Shown here one piece after another: positions 40,265 to 49,270 of a DNA stretch of 64,000 nucleotides (position 1 is the first letter of the stretch; each line of letters opens with the position of its first letter). The DNA is from Arachnia rubra (lineage in GTDB: Bacteria > Actinomycetota > Actinomycetes > Propionibacteriales > Propionibacteriaceae). The position numbers and the translations under genes are program-made. Under the pieces are notes generated by a model. The model searched no databases. It was not told the DNA's origin and saw only the letters and a list, made by a program, of their open reading frames with translations. The stretch covers positions 1,488,001 through 1,552,000 of the forward strand of contig NZ_AP024463.1 of assembly GCF_019973735.1 (NCBI RefSeq). Direction: 5' to 3'.

Positions 40265-42814
40265 GTGCGTGCATTCCGACGATTCACCGTTCATCCTGTG
40301 CTGCCCGAACGCATCGCGAAGCTCGATGCGCTGGCGAAGAATCTTCGCTGGTCGTGGCACCAGGAGACCCGGGATCTTTTCCGGGCCATCGACCCTAAGC
40401 TCTGGGAGGAGGTGGGTGAGGATCCCGTCAAGCTGCTGTCCGCGGTGCGTCCGGAGAGAGTGCAACAGCTTGCCACGGACCAGGTCTTCGCCCGCAACGT
40501 GGAGCTTCTTCATGATGATCTGACCAACTATCTCTCCGCCGACCTGTGGTTCCAGCGCTACGCAGCTGACAACGAGGACGCCCCGGCGGGCGTCGGATAC
40601 TTCTCTGCCGAGTTCGGGGTCAGCCAGGTGCTGCCCCAGTACTCGGGAGGGTTGGGAATCCTCGCCGGCGACCACCTGAAGGCGGCATCCGATCTCGGGC
40701 TGCCTCTGATCGGCGTTGGCCTGCTGTACCGCTACGGCTACTTCAGGCAGTCGCTGAACGCGTCCGGCTGGCAGCAGGAGCGCTACCCGGTGCTTCCCTC
40801 CAACGAGATGCCCGTTGTGCGCCTGCTGGACTCCGCCGGAAACCCGCAGCAGATCAGTGTTGAGGTGTCGGGGCGGGAGGTCTTCGCCTCCATCTGGGTG
40901 GCCTCCGTGGGGCGTATTCCCCTGCTGATGCTCGACACCGACCGCGATGACAACGATCCTGAGGCGCGTAACATCACCGACCGGCTCTACGGCGGCGGCA
41001 CCGAGCACCGCCTCGCGCAGGAGGTCGTCCTGGGTATAGGCGGTGTGCGGGCGCTGCGCCGCTATTGCGAGATCACCGGGCATCCCCAGCCGGATGTCTA
41101 CCACTGCAACGAGGGACACGCTGGTTTCCTCGGTTTCGAGCGGATCCGCGAGTACCTGGCGGCTGGGCACGACCTGGGGGCGGCTGTCGAGCTGACCCGT
41201 GCCGGCACCGTGTTCACTACCCACACCCCCGTGCCGGCAGGCATCGATCGTTTCGACAAGAACCTCATCGAGCATCAGTTCGCGAACTTCGACCCCGGCC
41301 TGCCCTTGGACGCCATTATGTCCTTCGGCTCTGAGACCTACCACGGCGGCGACCCGTCGCGGTACAACATGGCGGTCCTGGGGCTGCGGCTCGGCCAGCG
41401 CGCCAACGGCGTCTCCAAACTCCATGGCGAGGTCTCCCGCGAGATGTTCAACGGCCTGTGGCCCGAGTTCGACACCACCGAGGTGCCTATCGGGTCCGTC
41501 ACCAACGGGGTCCACCACCGCACCTGGATCCATCCAGAACTCCTGGAGATCCTCAAAGCCCATACTGACGACTCCAGCACGGTTGTCGCCGGCTACGACT
41601 GGGCGGCGATCCAGGAAGTGGACGATGACACCCTGTGGGGGCTGAAGCGGCAGCTGCGCTCCTCCATGATCCAGATGGCTCGCCAGCGCCTGGCCGAGTC
41701 CTGCAAGGCCCGCGGTATACCCGCGGACTGGACGGCGGAGGCCCTCAACCCGCGGGTCTTGACCCTCGGATTCGCCCGGCGTGGTGCCTCCTACAAGCGC
41801 TTGACGCTGATGCTCTCCAACCCAGAGCGACTGAAGGCCCTGCTGAACCATCCGACGACCCCCATCCAGATCGTGATCGCCGGTAAGGCGCATCCCGCCG
41901 ACAACATCGGCAAGTCGCTGATCCAGCAGATGGTCCAATTCTCCGACCAGGAGGACGTGCGGGGCAAGCTGGTCTTCCTGCCCGACTACGACATGTCCCT
42001 GGCGCGGCCGCTGTACCCGGGATGCGATGTGTGGGTGAATAACCCGCTGCGCCCCTATGAGGCCTGCGGCACCTCCGGCATGAAGGCTGCTCTCAACGGC
42101 GCCGCCAACCTGTCCATCCGTGACGGCTGGTGGGATGAGCTGTACTCGCCCCGTTTCGGATGGGAGATTCCCTCAGCCGAGGGCATCGCCGACCAGGCCG
42201 AGCGTGACGCGGCAGAGGCTGAGTTCCTGTATTCGATCATCGAGAACGAGATCATCCCGCGCTTCTACACCCTGGATGCCAACGGCAACCCGGCAGAGTG
42301 GCTCAAGATGATGCGGGACTGTATCTCCGACCTCGGCCCGGAGATCCTGGCGTCCCGGATGGTCCGGGACTACGTGACCGACTACTACACCCCGGCTGCC
42401 CAGTCCATGGCCGCCCGTGGCAAGGGCCGCGTCGCCGCCGACCTGGCGCAGTGGAAGGAACGGGTCCGCCGAGACTGGCATTCCGCCCAGGTGGTCGGGC
42501 TCGACGTCGGTGTCACAGGACAGCTGGAGACCGGGACGGTCCTGCGGCCGACCGTTGACGTGCGTCTCGGGAATCTGAGGCCCGAGGATGTGGCCGTCCA
42601 GCTGATCTTCGGCGACGTTGACGACAAGGATAGGCTCCACAACATCCGCAAGTACCCGACAACCCCGGTGGGGGAGTCAGACGGGGTCACCCGGTTCGTG
42701 GCTGAGATTCCCACCCAGTATGCGGGGCAGATCGGCTGCCTGGCCCGCATGGTGCCCTCGCATCCGCTGCTGGCCAGCGATTCCGAGATGGGGCTGTCTG
42801 CCGTCATCCAGTGA
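40265..42814 (+). CDS. glgP: Alpha-glucan phosphorylase
   Basis: 849-aa GT35 enzyme that releases glucose-1-phosphate from glycogen ends. An N-terminal DUF3417 region (RRFTVHPVLPERIAKLDALAKNLRWSW) and the catalytic part (FSAEFGVSQVLPQYSGGLGILAGDHLK, YHCNEGHAGF) are clear. Pyridoxal-phosphate is held by the Lys in GTSGMKAALNGA. GTG 40265 is preferred over ATG 40259 because family members start right before the RAFRRFTV segment and a -10 ends 6 nt upstream. It is divergent from glgE and ends in a strong bidirectional terminator. Confidence 0.94.
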   Translation: MRAFRRFTVHPVLPERIAKLDALAKNLRWSWHQETRDLFRAIDPKLWEEVGEDPVKLLSAVRPERVQQLATDQVFARNVELLHDDLTNYLSADLWFQRYAADNEDAPAGVGYFSAEFGVSQVLPQYSGGLGILAGDHLKAASDLGLPLIGVGLLYRYGYFRQSLNASGWQQERYPVLPSNEMPVVRLLDSAGNPQQISVEVSGREVFASIWVASVGRIPLLMLDTDRDDNDPEARNITDRLYGGGTEHRLAQEVVLGIGGVRALRRYCEITGHPQPDVYHCNEGHAGFLGFERIREYLAAGHDLGAAVELTRAGTVFTTHTPVPAGIDRFDKNLIEHQFANFDPGLPLDAIMSFGSETYHGGDPSRYNMAVLGLRLGQRANGVSKLHGEVSREMFNGLWPEFDTTEVPIGSVTNGVHHRTWIHPELLEILKAHTDDSSTVVAGYDWAAIQEVDDDTLWGLKRQLRSSMIQMARQRLAESCKARGIPADWTAEALNPRVLTLGFARRGASYKRLTLMLSNPERLKALLNHPTTPIQIVIAGKAHPADNIGKSLIQQMVQFSDQEDVRGKLVFLPDYDMSLARPLYPGCDVWVNNPLRPYEACGTSGMKAALNGAANLSIRDGWWDELYSPRFGWEIPSAEGIADQAERDAAEAEFLYSIIENEIIPRFYTLDANGNPAEWLKMMRDCISDLGPEILASRMVRDYVTDYYTPAAQSMAARGKGRVAADLAQWKERVRRDWHSAQVVGLDVGVTGQLETGTVLRPTVDVRLGNLRPEDVAVQLIFGDVDDKDRLHNIRKYPTTPVGESDGVTRFVAEIPTQYAGQIGCLARMVPSHPLLASDSEMGLSAVIQ

Positions 42815-42824
42815 GTCTGAGACG

Positions 42825-42859
42825 CAAGACCCCGCGGGAGAGATCCCCGCGGGGTCTTG
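42825..42859. terminator. Bidirectional terminator between glgP and glgX
   Basis: CAAGACCCCGCGGG (42825-42838) pairs perfectly with CCCGCGGGGTCTTG (42846-42859) around a 7-nt loop. Convergent genes end on both sides (42814 and 42874). Confidence 0.88.
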
Positions 42860-42873
42860 CTCTGCCCAGCAGT

Positions 42874-45003
42874 TCAGTGCGCCAACGGAGCTGGCATCGC
42901 CAGCAGCTCAGCAGCAGTGGCGGGCACGTCGCAGCGCGTCAGCACGACACACCGGCCCGGGATGCGCAGGACGGAGCCGGGGTGCAGGTCATCGGTGGGG
43001 AGCTCGTCTGTGCCTGCTGAGTGCCAGATGATCCTGATGCGAGCAGCCCAGGGCGCCCTGGGAAGAACCACATCAATGGGATCGGGGCCAGAGTGGAACC
43101 AGGCCAGGAACGCATCTGAGTCGTCCGAGACATACATGCCGAGCAGGCGGCGGGAACCGTCGTGCCAGTCCTGCTCGCCCATCTGAGCGCCGCTGTCGTT
43201 GAACCAGGTCAGGTCGACGCGCCGCAGGTTCTCCCCGTGGGCGTTGATGATGTCGGTGTGGTGGAGATAGCGGTCGGGGCGCAGCAGGGGATGCTGGGAC
43301 CTCAGGTGCAGGAGCTTCACCAGCCGGTTCCGGACCGACTGCCAGCGCGGGTCAGGTGCCCAGTCCACCCAGCTCAGGGGTGAGTCCTGGCAGTAGGCGT
43401 TGTTGTTCCCCTTCTGCGTGCGTCCGAACTCGTCGCCGGCGAGGATCATGGGTGTCCCTGCGGCGAGCACCTGGGTGGCGTGCATGTTCAGCACCTGGCG
43501 GGCCCGCAGGTCATTGATCGCAGCATCATCGCTCTCGCCCTCGAAACCGTGGTTCCAGGAGCGGTTGTTGTCGCTTCCGTCGCGGTTGCCCTCACCGTTG
43601 GCTGAATTGTGTTTGACGTCATAGCTGACGAGGTCCCGCATGGTGAAGCCGTCGTGTGCTGTGACGAAATTGATGGAGGCCTGTGGCCTCCTGCCGTTGT
43701 GGTGGAACACATCGGGTGAGCCGGACAGGCGGGTCGCGAGTTCCTGGACCCCGTGGACTGTGCTCTTCCAATAGTCGCGGACATGGTCGCGGAAGCGATC
43801 GTTCCACTCCGACCAGCCGGGTCCGAAGCTGCCGAGCTGGTAGCCGTAGGGGCCGATGTCCCACGGCTCGGCTATCAGCTTCACCTCCGACAGCACCGGG
43901 TCGGAGTCGATCTGCTGCTTCAGTGGGTGATCGGGGATGAAACGATGCTGGCCGTCTCGGAACAGGGTTGGTGCCAGGTCGAACCGGAATCCGTCGATGC
44001 CCATGTGCTCCACCCAGTAGCGGAGGGAATCGACGATCAGCTGCCGGACCCTCGGCGTCCACGAGTTCACCGAGTTACCGCAGCCGGTCACGTCGTAGTC
44101 GTCCCTCAGGTCATCGGTGAGCCGGTAGTAGCCAGCGTGGTCGATACCGCGCATGGATAGGGTCGGTCCCTCGTGCCCTCCCTCGGCGGTGTGGTTGTAG
44201 ACGACATCGAGGATTACCTCGATGCCAGCGTCGTGGAGGGCTGTGACCATTGCCTTGAACTCGGTCACCTGGTTTCCGAGCGTCCCGCGGGTGGCGTAGT
44301 AGGCGTGGGGCGCGAAATAGCTGAGGGTGTTGTATCCCCAATAGTTGCGAAGTCCCTTGTGGGCGATGAAGGGCTCTGAGGCGTAGTGGTGGATGGGCAG
44401 CAGCTCCACGGCTGTGATCCCCGTCTCTAGCAAGTAGGCGATCACATCCGGATATGCCAGGGCAGCGTATGAGCCGCGCAAATGCTCGGGTACCAACGGG
44501 TGCATCTTGGTGAAGCCCCGCACATGCATCTCGTAGATCACCGATTCCGCCATGGGGCGCCGTCCCCCGGCCACGGGCGGGGGTGGGGGAGTGTCGGCGA
44601 CGACCACTCCCAGGGGCACCGCACCGAGTGAATCGGTGGAGTCTGGGCGGAAGGCGTTGGTGGCGATGTGGTCATGGATCGGTCCCCGGTAGTCGATCCC
44701 CCCGGTGACGGCGCGGGCGTACGGGTCCAGCAGGAGCCGTGCCGGATTGAAGCGGCGTCCATGGCCGGGAGCCCAGTCGCCGTGGACACGGTAGCCGTAC
44801 TCCTGGCCCTCCCTGGCGCCGGGCACGAAGGTATGCCAGATCCCCTGCTCGTCGACGGTCATCTCGATGTTGCGCTGATTCTTCACCGGGTCTATCAGCG
44901 ACAACTCAACACGGCTGGCGTTGGGTGCCCAGAGGCCGAAGCCGACGCCGTCCTCCTCGACTTTCGCGCCGAGCCGGCTGCTGTCGAGTGGATCAATGAA
45001 CAT
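42874..45003 (-). CDS. glgX: Glycogen debranching enzyme GlgX
   Basis: 709-aa GH13_11 isoamylase-type enzyme that hydrolyses alpha-1,6 branches. A CBM48 module comes first (FGLWAPNASRVELSLID). Catalytic parts are MGIDGFRFDLAPTLFRD (nucleophile Asp), KLIAEPWDIG (acid Glu) and FVTAHDGFTMRDLVSY (third Asp). GAAAGGTTAAAA precedes the ATG at 45003. It works with GlgP in glycogen breakdown and converges on it. ppk2 lies upstream on the same strand but 136 bp away with palindromes between. Confidence 0.95.
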   Translation of the reverse strand: MFIDPLDSSRLGAKVEEDGVGFGLWAPNASRVELSLIDPVKNQRNIEMTVDEQGIWHTFVPGAREGQEYGYRVHGDWAPGHGRRFNPARLLLDPYARAVTGGIDYRGPIHDHIATNAFRPDSTDSLGAVPLGVVVADTPPPPPVAGGRRPMAESVIYEMHVRGFTKMHPLVPEHLRGSYAALAYPDVIAYLLETGITAVELLPIHHYASEPFIAHKGLRNYWGYNTLSYFAPHAYYATRGTLGNQVTEFKAMVTALHDAGIEVILDVVYNHTAEGGHEGPTLSMRGIDHAGYYRLTDDLRDDYDVTGCGNSVNSWTPRVRQLIVDSLRYWVEHMGIDGFRFDLAPTLFRDGQHRFIPDHPLKQQIDSDPVLSEVKLIAEPWDIGPYGYQLGSFGPGWSEWNDRFRDHVRDYWKSTVHGVQELATRLSGSPDVFHHNGRRPQASINFVTAHDGFTMRDLVSYDVKHNSANGEGNRDGSDNNRSWNHGFEGESDDAAINDLRARQVLNMHATQVLAAGTPMILAGDEFGRTQKGNNNAYCQDSPLSWVDWAPDPRWQSVRNRLVKLLHLRSQHPLLRPDRYLHHTDIINAHGENLRRVDLTWFNDSGAQMGEQDWHDGSRRLLGMYVSDDSDAFLAWFHSGPDPIDVVLPRAPWAARIRIIWHSAGTDELPTDDLHPGSVLRIPGRCVVLTRCDVPATAAELLAMPAPLAH

Positions 45004-45049
45004 TTTTAACCTTTCGTGCCTTGTGGACCGGGTCCGCGAGGGCCGGGTT

Positions 45050-45062
45050 ATTGTGCCACAAT
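45050..45062. promoter_or_regulatory. Palindrome upstream of glgX
   Basis: ATTGTGCCACAAT, a perfect 6-1-6 palindrome 47 bp before the glgX start. It could be an operator, but no regulator is adjacent. Confidence 0.35.
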
Positions 45063-45066
45063 CTGT

Positions 45067-45091
45067 CTGGCCTCATTGGCCACGAGGCCAG
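45067..45091 (-). terminator. Hairpin downstream of ppk2
   Basis: CTGGCCTC (45067-45074) and GAGGCCAG (45084-45091) form an 8-bp stem in the ppk2-glgX spacer, 49 bp after the ppk2 stop. There is no U-tract, so it is a weak terminator candidate. Confidence 0.4.
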
Positions 45092-45139
45092 CCGGCAGCG
45101 GAACGCGGAGATCACAGGGCTGCAGTCGAGGTAGGCCCG

Positions 45140-45976
45140 TTAGGCATCGTCCTCTGGGTCCTGGTATGTCGTCGTCCTCGTCAGCGTCGCGGTGACGTCG
45201 GGTACCTCGTTCAGCAGGCGCCGCTCAGTACGGACGTAGCCATTCGACCGGGGCCGGTCCGGAAGGGTCAGGGGCGGCCGGTCCACATGCTCGTAGGGGA
45301 TGGTGGACAGTAGGTGGGAGATCATGTTGATCCGCGCCCGTTTCTTGTCCCCGGCCTCGACGACATTCCAGCGGTTGCCTGGCAGATCGGTATGGACGAA
45401 CATCTCGTCTTTGGCGCGGCTGTACTCCTCCCAGCGGGTAATGGACTCCAGGTCGGTGGGGGAGAGTTTCCAACGCCGCATCGGGTCCGTCAGCCGGGAG
45501 CGGAAACGTTTCTCCTGTTCCTTATCGGACACTGAGAACCAGTATTTGCGCAGCAGGATGCCATCGTCTATGAGCATCTGTTCGAACTGCGGGCACTGCC
45601 TCAGGAAACGGACGTACTCCTCGGGGCTGCAGTAGCCCATCACACGCTCCACCCCGGCACGGTTGTACCAGGAGCGGTCGAACAGGACGATCTCGCCAGC
45701 CGCCGGCAGATGCTCGATGTAGCGCTGGAAATACCACTGTGTGCGTTGTCGTTCTGTGGGGACGGGAAGAGCGACCACTCGCGCCACCCGGGGATTCAGG
45801 AACTCTGTAACCCGTTTGATGGCTCCGCCCTTGCCGGCGGCGTCACGGCCCTCGAAGAGGATGACGAGACGGGCACCCACCGCCTTGACCCACTCCTGCA
45901 TCTCCACCAGCTCGGTCTGGAGCCGGGTCAGTTCCGCCTCGTATCGGGCGGTGTCTAGTTTCTGGAGTTTCGCCAT
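45140..45976 (-). CDS. ppk2: Polyphosphate kinase 2
   Basis: 278-aa PPK2 enzyme, which transfers phosphate between polyphosphate and nucleoside diphosphates. Walker A is GRDAAGKGG (43-51), Walker B lies in EIVLFDRSWYNRAGVERVMG, and a lid module follows (FRSRLTDPMRRWKLSPTD). Single-domain length and the FEGRDAAGKGGAI text suggest class I, which generates NTPs from polyP. The ATG at 45976 has only a weak TGAGAA hexamer 6 nt upstream. Its position beside glycogen genes may link two energy-storage polymers. Confidence 0.93.
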   Translation of the reverse strand: MAKLQKLDTARYEAELTRLQTELVEMQEWVKAVGARLVILFEGRDAAGKGGAIKRVTEFLNPRVARVVALPVPTERQRTQWYFQRYIEHLPAAGEIVLFDRSWYNRAGVERVMGYCSPEEYVRFLRQCPQFEQMLIDDGILLRKYWFSVSDKEQEKRFRSRLTDPMRRWKLSPTDLESITRWEEYSRAKDEMFVHTDLPGNRWNVVEAGDKKRARINMISHLLSTIPYEHVDRPPLTLPDRPRSNGYVRTERRLLNEVPDVTATLTRTTTYQDPEDDA

Positions 45977-46078
45977 ACGCCATTCTCACACTCCGCTGAG
46001 CCAACGGGCCCAGGGAGGGGGCAAATCCCAGTGGGCCTGGTCGTCGCGGGTGAACCGATCCCTTCTTAGTGGGATCTC

Positions 46079-46084
46079 TAAGCT
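46079..46084 (+). promoter_or_regulatory. -10 element of the cysteine desulfurase gene (leaderless)
   Basis: TAAGCT ends 6 nt before the GTG at 46091; no ribosome site is present. Confidence 0.5.
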
Positions 46085-46090
46085 GGGTGG

Positions 46091-47194
46091 GTGAACAGCT
46101 ATCTGGACCATGCCGCCACCTCGCCGATGCGCCCGGAGGCTAAGGAGGCCCTGCTGCGTGAGGCCTCACGGGTGGGGAATGCCTCCTCGCTGCACCGGGC
46201 CGGGCAGCAGGCCAGACGCAGGCTTGAGGAGGCTCGTGAGGAACTGGCGGCTGCGCTGGGAGCCAGCCCTCCTGAGGTGATCTTCACCTCGGGAGGCTCG
46301 GAGGCTGACTCGATAGCGATCCTGGGCTCGCTCGCCGCCCGGCCTGAAAGGGTGGGAGCCCTGGTGTCGGCGGTGGAGCACCCGGCGGTCCTGGAAGCAC
46401 GGGGCCATGGTGCCGGGGTGCTGCCGGTCGGTCCGGACGGTGTGGTCCTGGAGCCGGCATGGGACAGCGCCGATGAGAACGTCGCAGTGATCTCGGTCAT
46501 GACCGTCAACAACGAGACGGGGGTGATCCAGCCGCTGGACAGGCTTGTCTCGACCTGCTCCAGGACCGGGGCCTGGAGCCATAGTGACGCGGTGCAGGCC
46601 TTCGGTCATATTCCCCTGGAGTTCCAGTCCCTGGGCTTGGACCTGATGAGTGTCTCGGCGCACAAGATCGGCGGGCCGGTCGGTGTCGGGGCTCTTGTGG
46701 TGAGGCGTGGCATCACTCCGTGCCCCATAGGGCTGGGCGGTGGTCAGGAGGGGCGAATCCGCTCCGGCACCCTCCCAGTGGCCCTGGCGGCCTCATTCGC
46801 TGCTGCCGCCACCAAGGCTGTCGCGGAGCTTGCGGCCGAGTCAGCCCAGCTCACCAGCCTACGCGATGACATCCGTGGACTTGCCCTCGCCAGCGGTGGG
46901 CGGGTCAATGGCAAGGACTGCGCCCCGCACATCGTCAGTGTCACCTTCCCAGGACTGCGGGCCCAGGACCTCCTGTTCCTGCTGGACGCCAGCGGCATCT
47001 ACGCCTCCGCGGGCTCCGCCTGCCGCGCTGGTGTGCACCGTCCCAGCGAGGTGCTGCTCGCCATGGGGGCCCCGGAGGACGAGGCCGCAGCTACGGTGCG
47101 GTTCTCGCTCGGTCACTCGAGCACCCTGGAGGATGTCGCCCAGCTTCGCCAGGTGCTGCCGGCAGCCGTGGAACGAGCCCGCGCAGCCGGATAG
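46091..47194 (+). CDS. Cysteine desulfurase (NifS/IscS-like)
   Basis: 367-aa pyridoxal-phosphate enzyme that removes sulfur from cysteine. Features are [14 protein letters not shown] at the start, Lys192 in [10 protein letters not shown] as the Schiff-base residue, and Cys311 in [15 protein letters not shown] as the persulfide carrier. It lies directly before mnmA (34 bp), so it probably supplies the sulfur used for tRNA 2-thiolation. No Fe-S scaffold gene is adjacent. Confidence 0.94.
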   Translation: MNSYLDHAATSPMRPEAKEALLREASRVGNASSLHRAGQQARRRLEEAREELAAALGASPPEVIFTSGGSEADSIAILGSLAARPERVGALVSAVEHPAVLEARGHGAGVLPVGPDGVVLEPAWDSADENVAVISVMTVNNETGVIQPLDRLVSTCSRTGAWSHSDAVQAFGHIPLEFQSLGLDLMSVSAHKIGGPVGVGALVVRRGITPCPIGLGGGQEGRIRSGTLPVALAASFAAAATKAVAELAAESAQLTSLRDDIRGLALASGGRVNGKDCAPHIVSVTFPGLRAQDLLFLLDASGIYASAGSACRAGVHRPSEVLLAMGAPEDEAAATVRFSLGHSSTLEDVAQLRQVLPAAVERARAAG

Positions 47195-47228
47195 AATTCT
47201 GCGGCCACAGTTGTGGGAAGGAGGGAGT

Positions 47229-48299
47229 ATGAAGGTTCTGGCAGCTATGTCAGGGGGGGTCGACTCTGCGGTCGCAGCCGCGCGTCTCGTGGCCGCGGGA
47301 CATGACGTGACCGGGGTGCACCTGGCGCTGAACCGCAACCCTCAGCCCTACCGGGAGGGGTCTCGTGGCTGTTGTTCCCTGGAGGACGCCCATGACGCCA
47401 GGCGCGCCGCCGACCTGCTGGACATCCCGTTCTACGTGTGGGACTTCTCGGAGCAGTTCCAGGAGGAGGTCATCGATGACTTCGTCGCTGAGTACCGCGC
47501 TGGCCGCACCCCGAACCCCTGCCTGAGATGCAACGAGCGGATCAAGTTCGCGGCTGTACTCGAGCGAGGAGTCGCGCTCGGTTTTGACGCTGTCGCGACG
47601 GGCCACTATGCCAGGGTGGTGGACAACGGGGCGGAACTGGAACTGCATCGTGCCGCCGACCCCGACAAGGATCAGTCCTACGTGCTCGGCGTGCTGAACC
47701 AGGAACAGCTGCGCCGTTCGCTGTTCCCACTGGCCGACACCCCCAAGCCCGAGGTGCGTGCGGAGGCCGAGGCCCTCGGGCTCAAGGTTGCCAGCAAGCC
47801 CGACTCCTACGACATCTGCTTTATTCCCGACGGCAACACCCAGGGCTATCTGCGGGCACAGCTCGGGGAGACGGCAGGTCCCATCGTCGACGACACCGGG
47901 ACTGAACTCGGACGGCACCGTGGCCATCATGGTTTCACGGTGGGGCAGCGCAAGGGACTCGATCTGCGCGTGCCGGCTCCCGATGGCAAGCCTCGGTACG
48001 TGCTGCGGATCGAGCCGGCTGGCAACCGTGTCGTGGTCGGGCCGCGAGAGTCACTGCAGGTCTCTCGGCTCGGCGGGATCCGTCCCACCTGGACTCAGAC
48101 CAGGGTGGCTGGTACGTGGCGGGGACAGGTGCAGTACCGGGCTCACGGATCGGCATTGCCCGCGACGATCACCACGGAGACTGGGCAGGTGGTCGTGAAC
48201 CTTGACGAACCGGCGCGGGGAGTGGCGCCCGGGCAGTCGATGGTGTTCTTCGACGACACCCGGGTGGTCGGCTCTGCGACGATCAGCGAGGCCGCCTGA
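47229..48299 (+). CDS. mnmA: tRNA 2-thiouridylase MnmA
   Basis: 356-aa enzyme inserting sulfur at position 2 of wobble uridine in Lys, Glu and Gln tRNAs. The PP-loop motif is SGGVDSA (8-14); the catalytic Cys pair is Cys98 (NPCLRC) and Cys197 (YDICFIPDG). GGGAAGGAGGGAGT before the ATG at 47229 is a strong ribosome site. The frame extends far upstream into the desulfurase gene, which is coincidental. Desulfurase plus MnmA form a direct sulfur relay. The next gene starts in its stop codon (TGATG). Confidence 0.95.
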   Translation: MKVLAAMSGGVDSAVAAARLVAAGHDVTGVHLALNRNPQPYREGSRGCCSLEDAHDARRAADLLDIPFYVWDFSEQFQEEVIDDFVAEYRAGRTPNPCLRCNERIKFAAVLERGVALGFDAVATGHYARVVDNGAELELHRAADPDKDQSYVLGVLNQEQLRRSLFPLADTPKPEVRAEAEALGLKVASKPDSYDICFIPDGNTQGYLRAQLGETAGPIVDDTGTELGRHRGHHGFTVGQRKGLDLRVPAPDGKPRYVLRIEPAGNRVVVGPRESLQVSRLGGIRPTWTQTRVAGTWRGQVQYRAHGSALPATITTETGQVVVNLDEPARGVAPGQSMVFFDDTRVVGSATISEAA

Positions 48300-49264
48300 T
48301 GTACGTCACTGCCGCAGGGTCGCTCCCCGGAGAGGACTTCCGTGGGGCCCTGAGCGCGATGGCTGATGTGCTTGGCGAGGTGCTGCCACTGCCCGAGCTG
48401 CCGGACCGGGGCCTTGCGTCCGGGATGGTCGGACGGGCGGTGGGGATCATCGATGGCCTGGGTTTCGATGTGCAGCCAGCCGGATGGCGTCTCACCAGCG
48501 CACCTGGGGCCGACCAGCTGTGCGCTCGGGCGCAGTGGCGCCGTGACCTGGATGATGCGGAGGAGCTGCTCCAGGACTTTGATGGCGTCCTGAAGGTGGG
48601 GATTGCCGGCCCATGGACTCTGGCGGCGGCCGTCGAGCGTCCCCGGGGAGACCGGCTGTTGGCGGATCATGGGGCGCGCAGGGAGGTGGCCCAGGCGCTG
48701 GCCGAGGGTTGGGCCCAGCTCCGGGCAGACCTACAACGCCGTATTCCCGGCGCAGAGGTGCTGCTGCAGGTGGATGAGCCCGCGCTGGTGGCAGTGGCAG
48801 ACGGTGCCATCCCGACAGCCTCCGGTTTCGGGAAGCACCGGCGGGCCGGTGTCCCTGAGCTGGTGGAGGCGCTGAGGCCCCTGGCGGGAGGCGCCTGGCT
48901 TCACTGCTGTGCCCCGGGAGACTGGCTGCCGGTTGCCGAGCGTGCTGGATTCAGTACGGCCGCCCTCGACACCCGCCTGTTCCGTGGCGCGGGGGAAGTG
49001 GACGCTGTCGCCGACTGGGTGCACGCGGGCCGGCACCTGGCGCCGGGGATTGTCGACACATCAGCCGCGCGGTCTCAGAGCGTCGACGAGCTGGTCTCGG
49101 AGGCGCTCCGAATACTGCGGCCTCTCGAAATTCCAGCCCACGAGGCCGCCGCCCGGGTGACGCTGACCACGGCCTGCGGCTTGGCCTCCTGGCCACAGGG
49201 CATGATCTCAAGCCAGCTGGACTCGCTGCGAAGGGCGGCGGGCCTCGTCGCCGAGGCTTTGTGA
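48299..49264 (+). CDS. MetE-core-like (cobalamin-independent methionine synthase) family protein
   Basis: 321 aa, about the size of the catalytic C-terminal half of MetE without its N-terminal half. VDEPAL (158-163), AWLHCCAPGDW with His202 and Cys203/204, and TTACGLAS with Cys293 resemble the substrate and zinc-binding residues, although the Glu ligand of MetE is not obvious and AALDTRLF may replace it. The ATG at 48299 overlaps the mnmA stop by 1 nt. Such short forms may accept methyl groups from other donors. The annotation as methionine synthase is a family label, not a proven activity. Confidence 0.8.
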   Translation: MYVTAAGSLPGEDFRGALSAMADVLGEVLPLPELPDRGLASGMVGRAVGIIDGLGFDVQPAGWRLTSAPGADQLCARAQWRRDLDDAEELLQDFDGVLKVGIAGPWTLAAAVERPRGDRLLADHGARREVAQALAEGWAQLRADLQRRIPGAEVLLQVDEPALVAVADGAIPTASGFGKHRRAGVPELVEALRPLAGGAWLHCCAPGDWLPVAERAGFSTAALDTRLFRGAGEVDAVADWVHAGRHLAPGIVDTSAARSQSVDELVSEALRILRPLEIPAHEAAARVTLTTACGLASWPQGMISSQLDSLRRAAGLVAEAL

Positions 49265-49270
49265 CTGGGG

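Noticed and set aside
40247..41938. 563-codon minus-strand frame across glgP
   Set aside because: Entirely antisense to a strongly conserved glgP; the protein is low in hydrophobic order and resembles no family.
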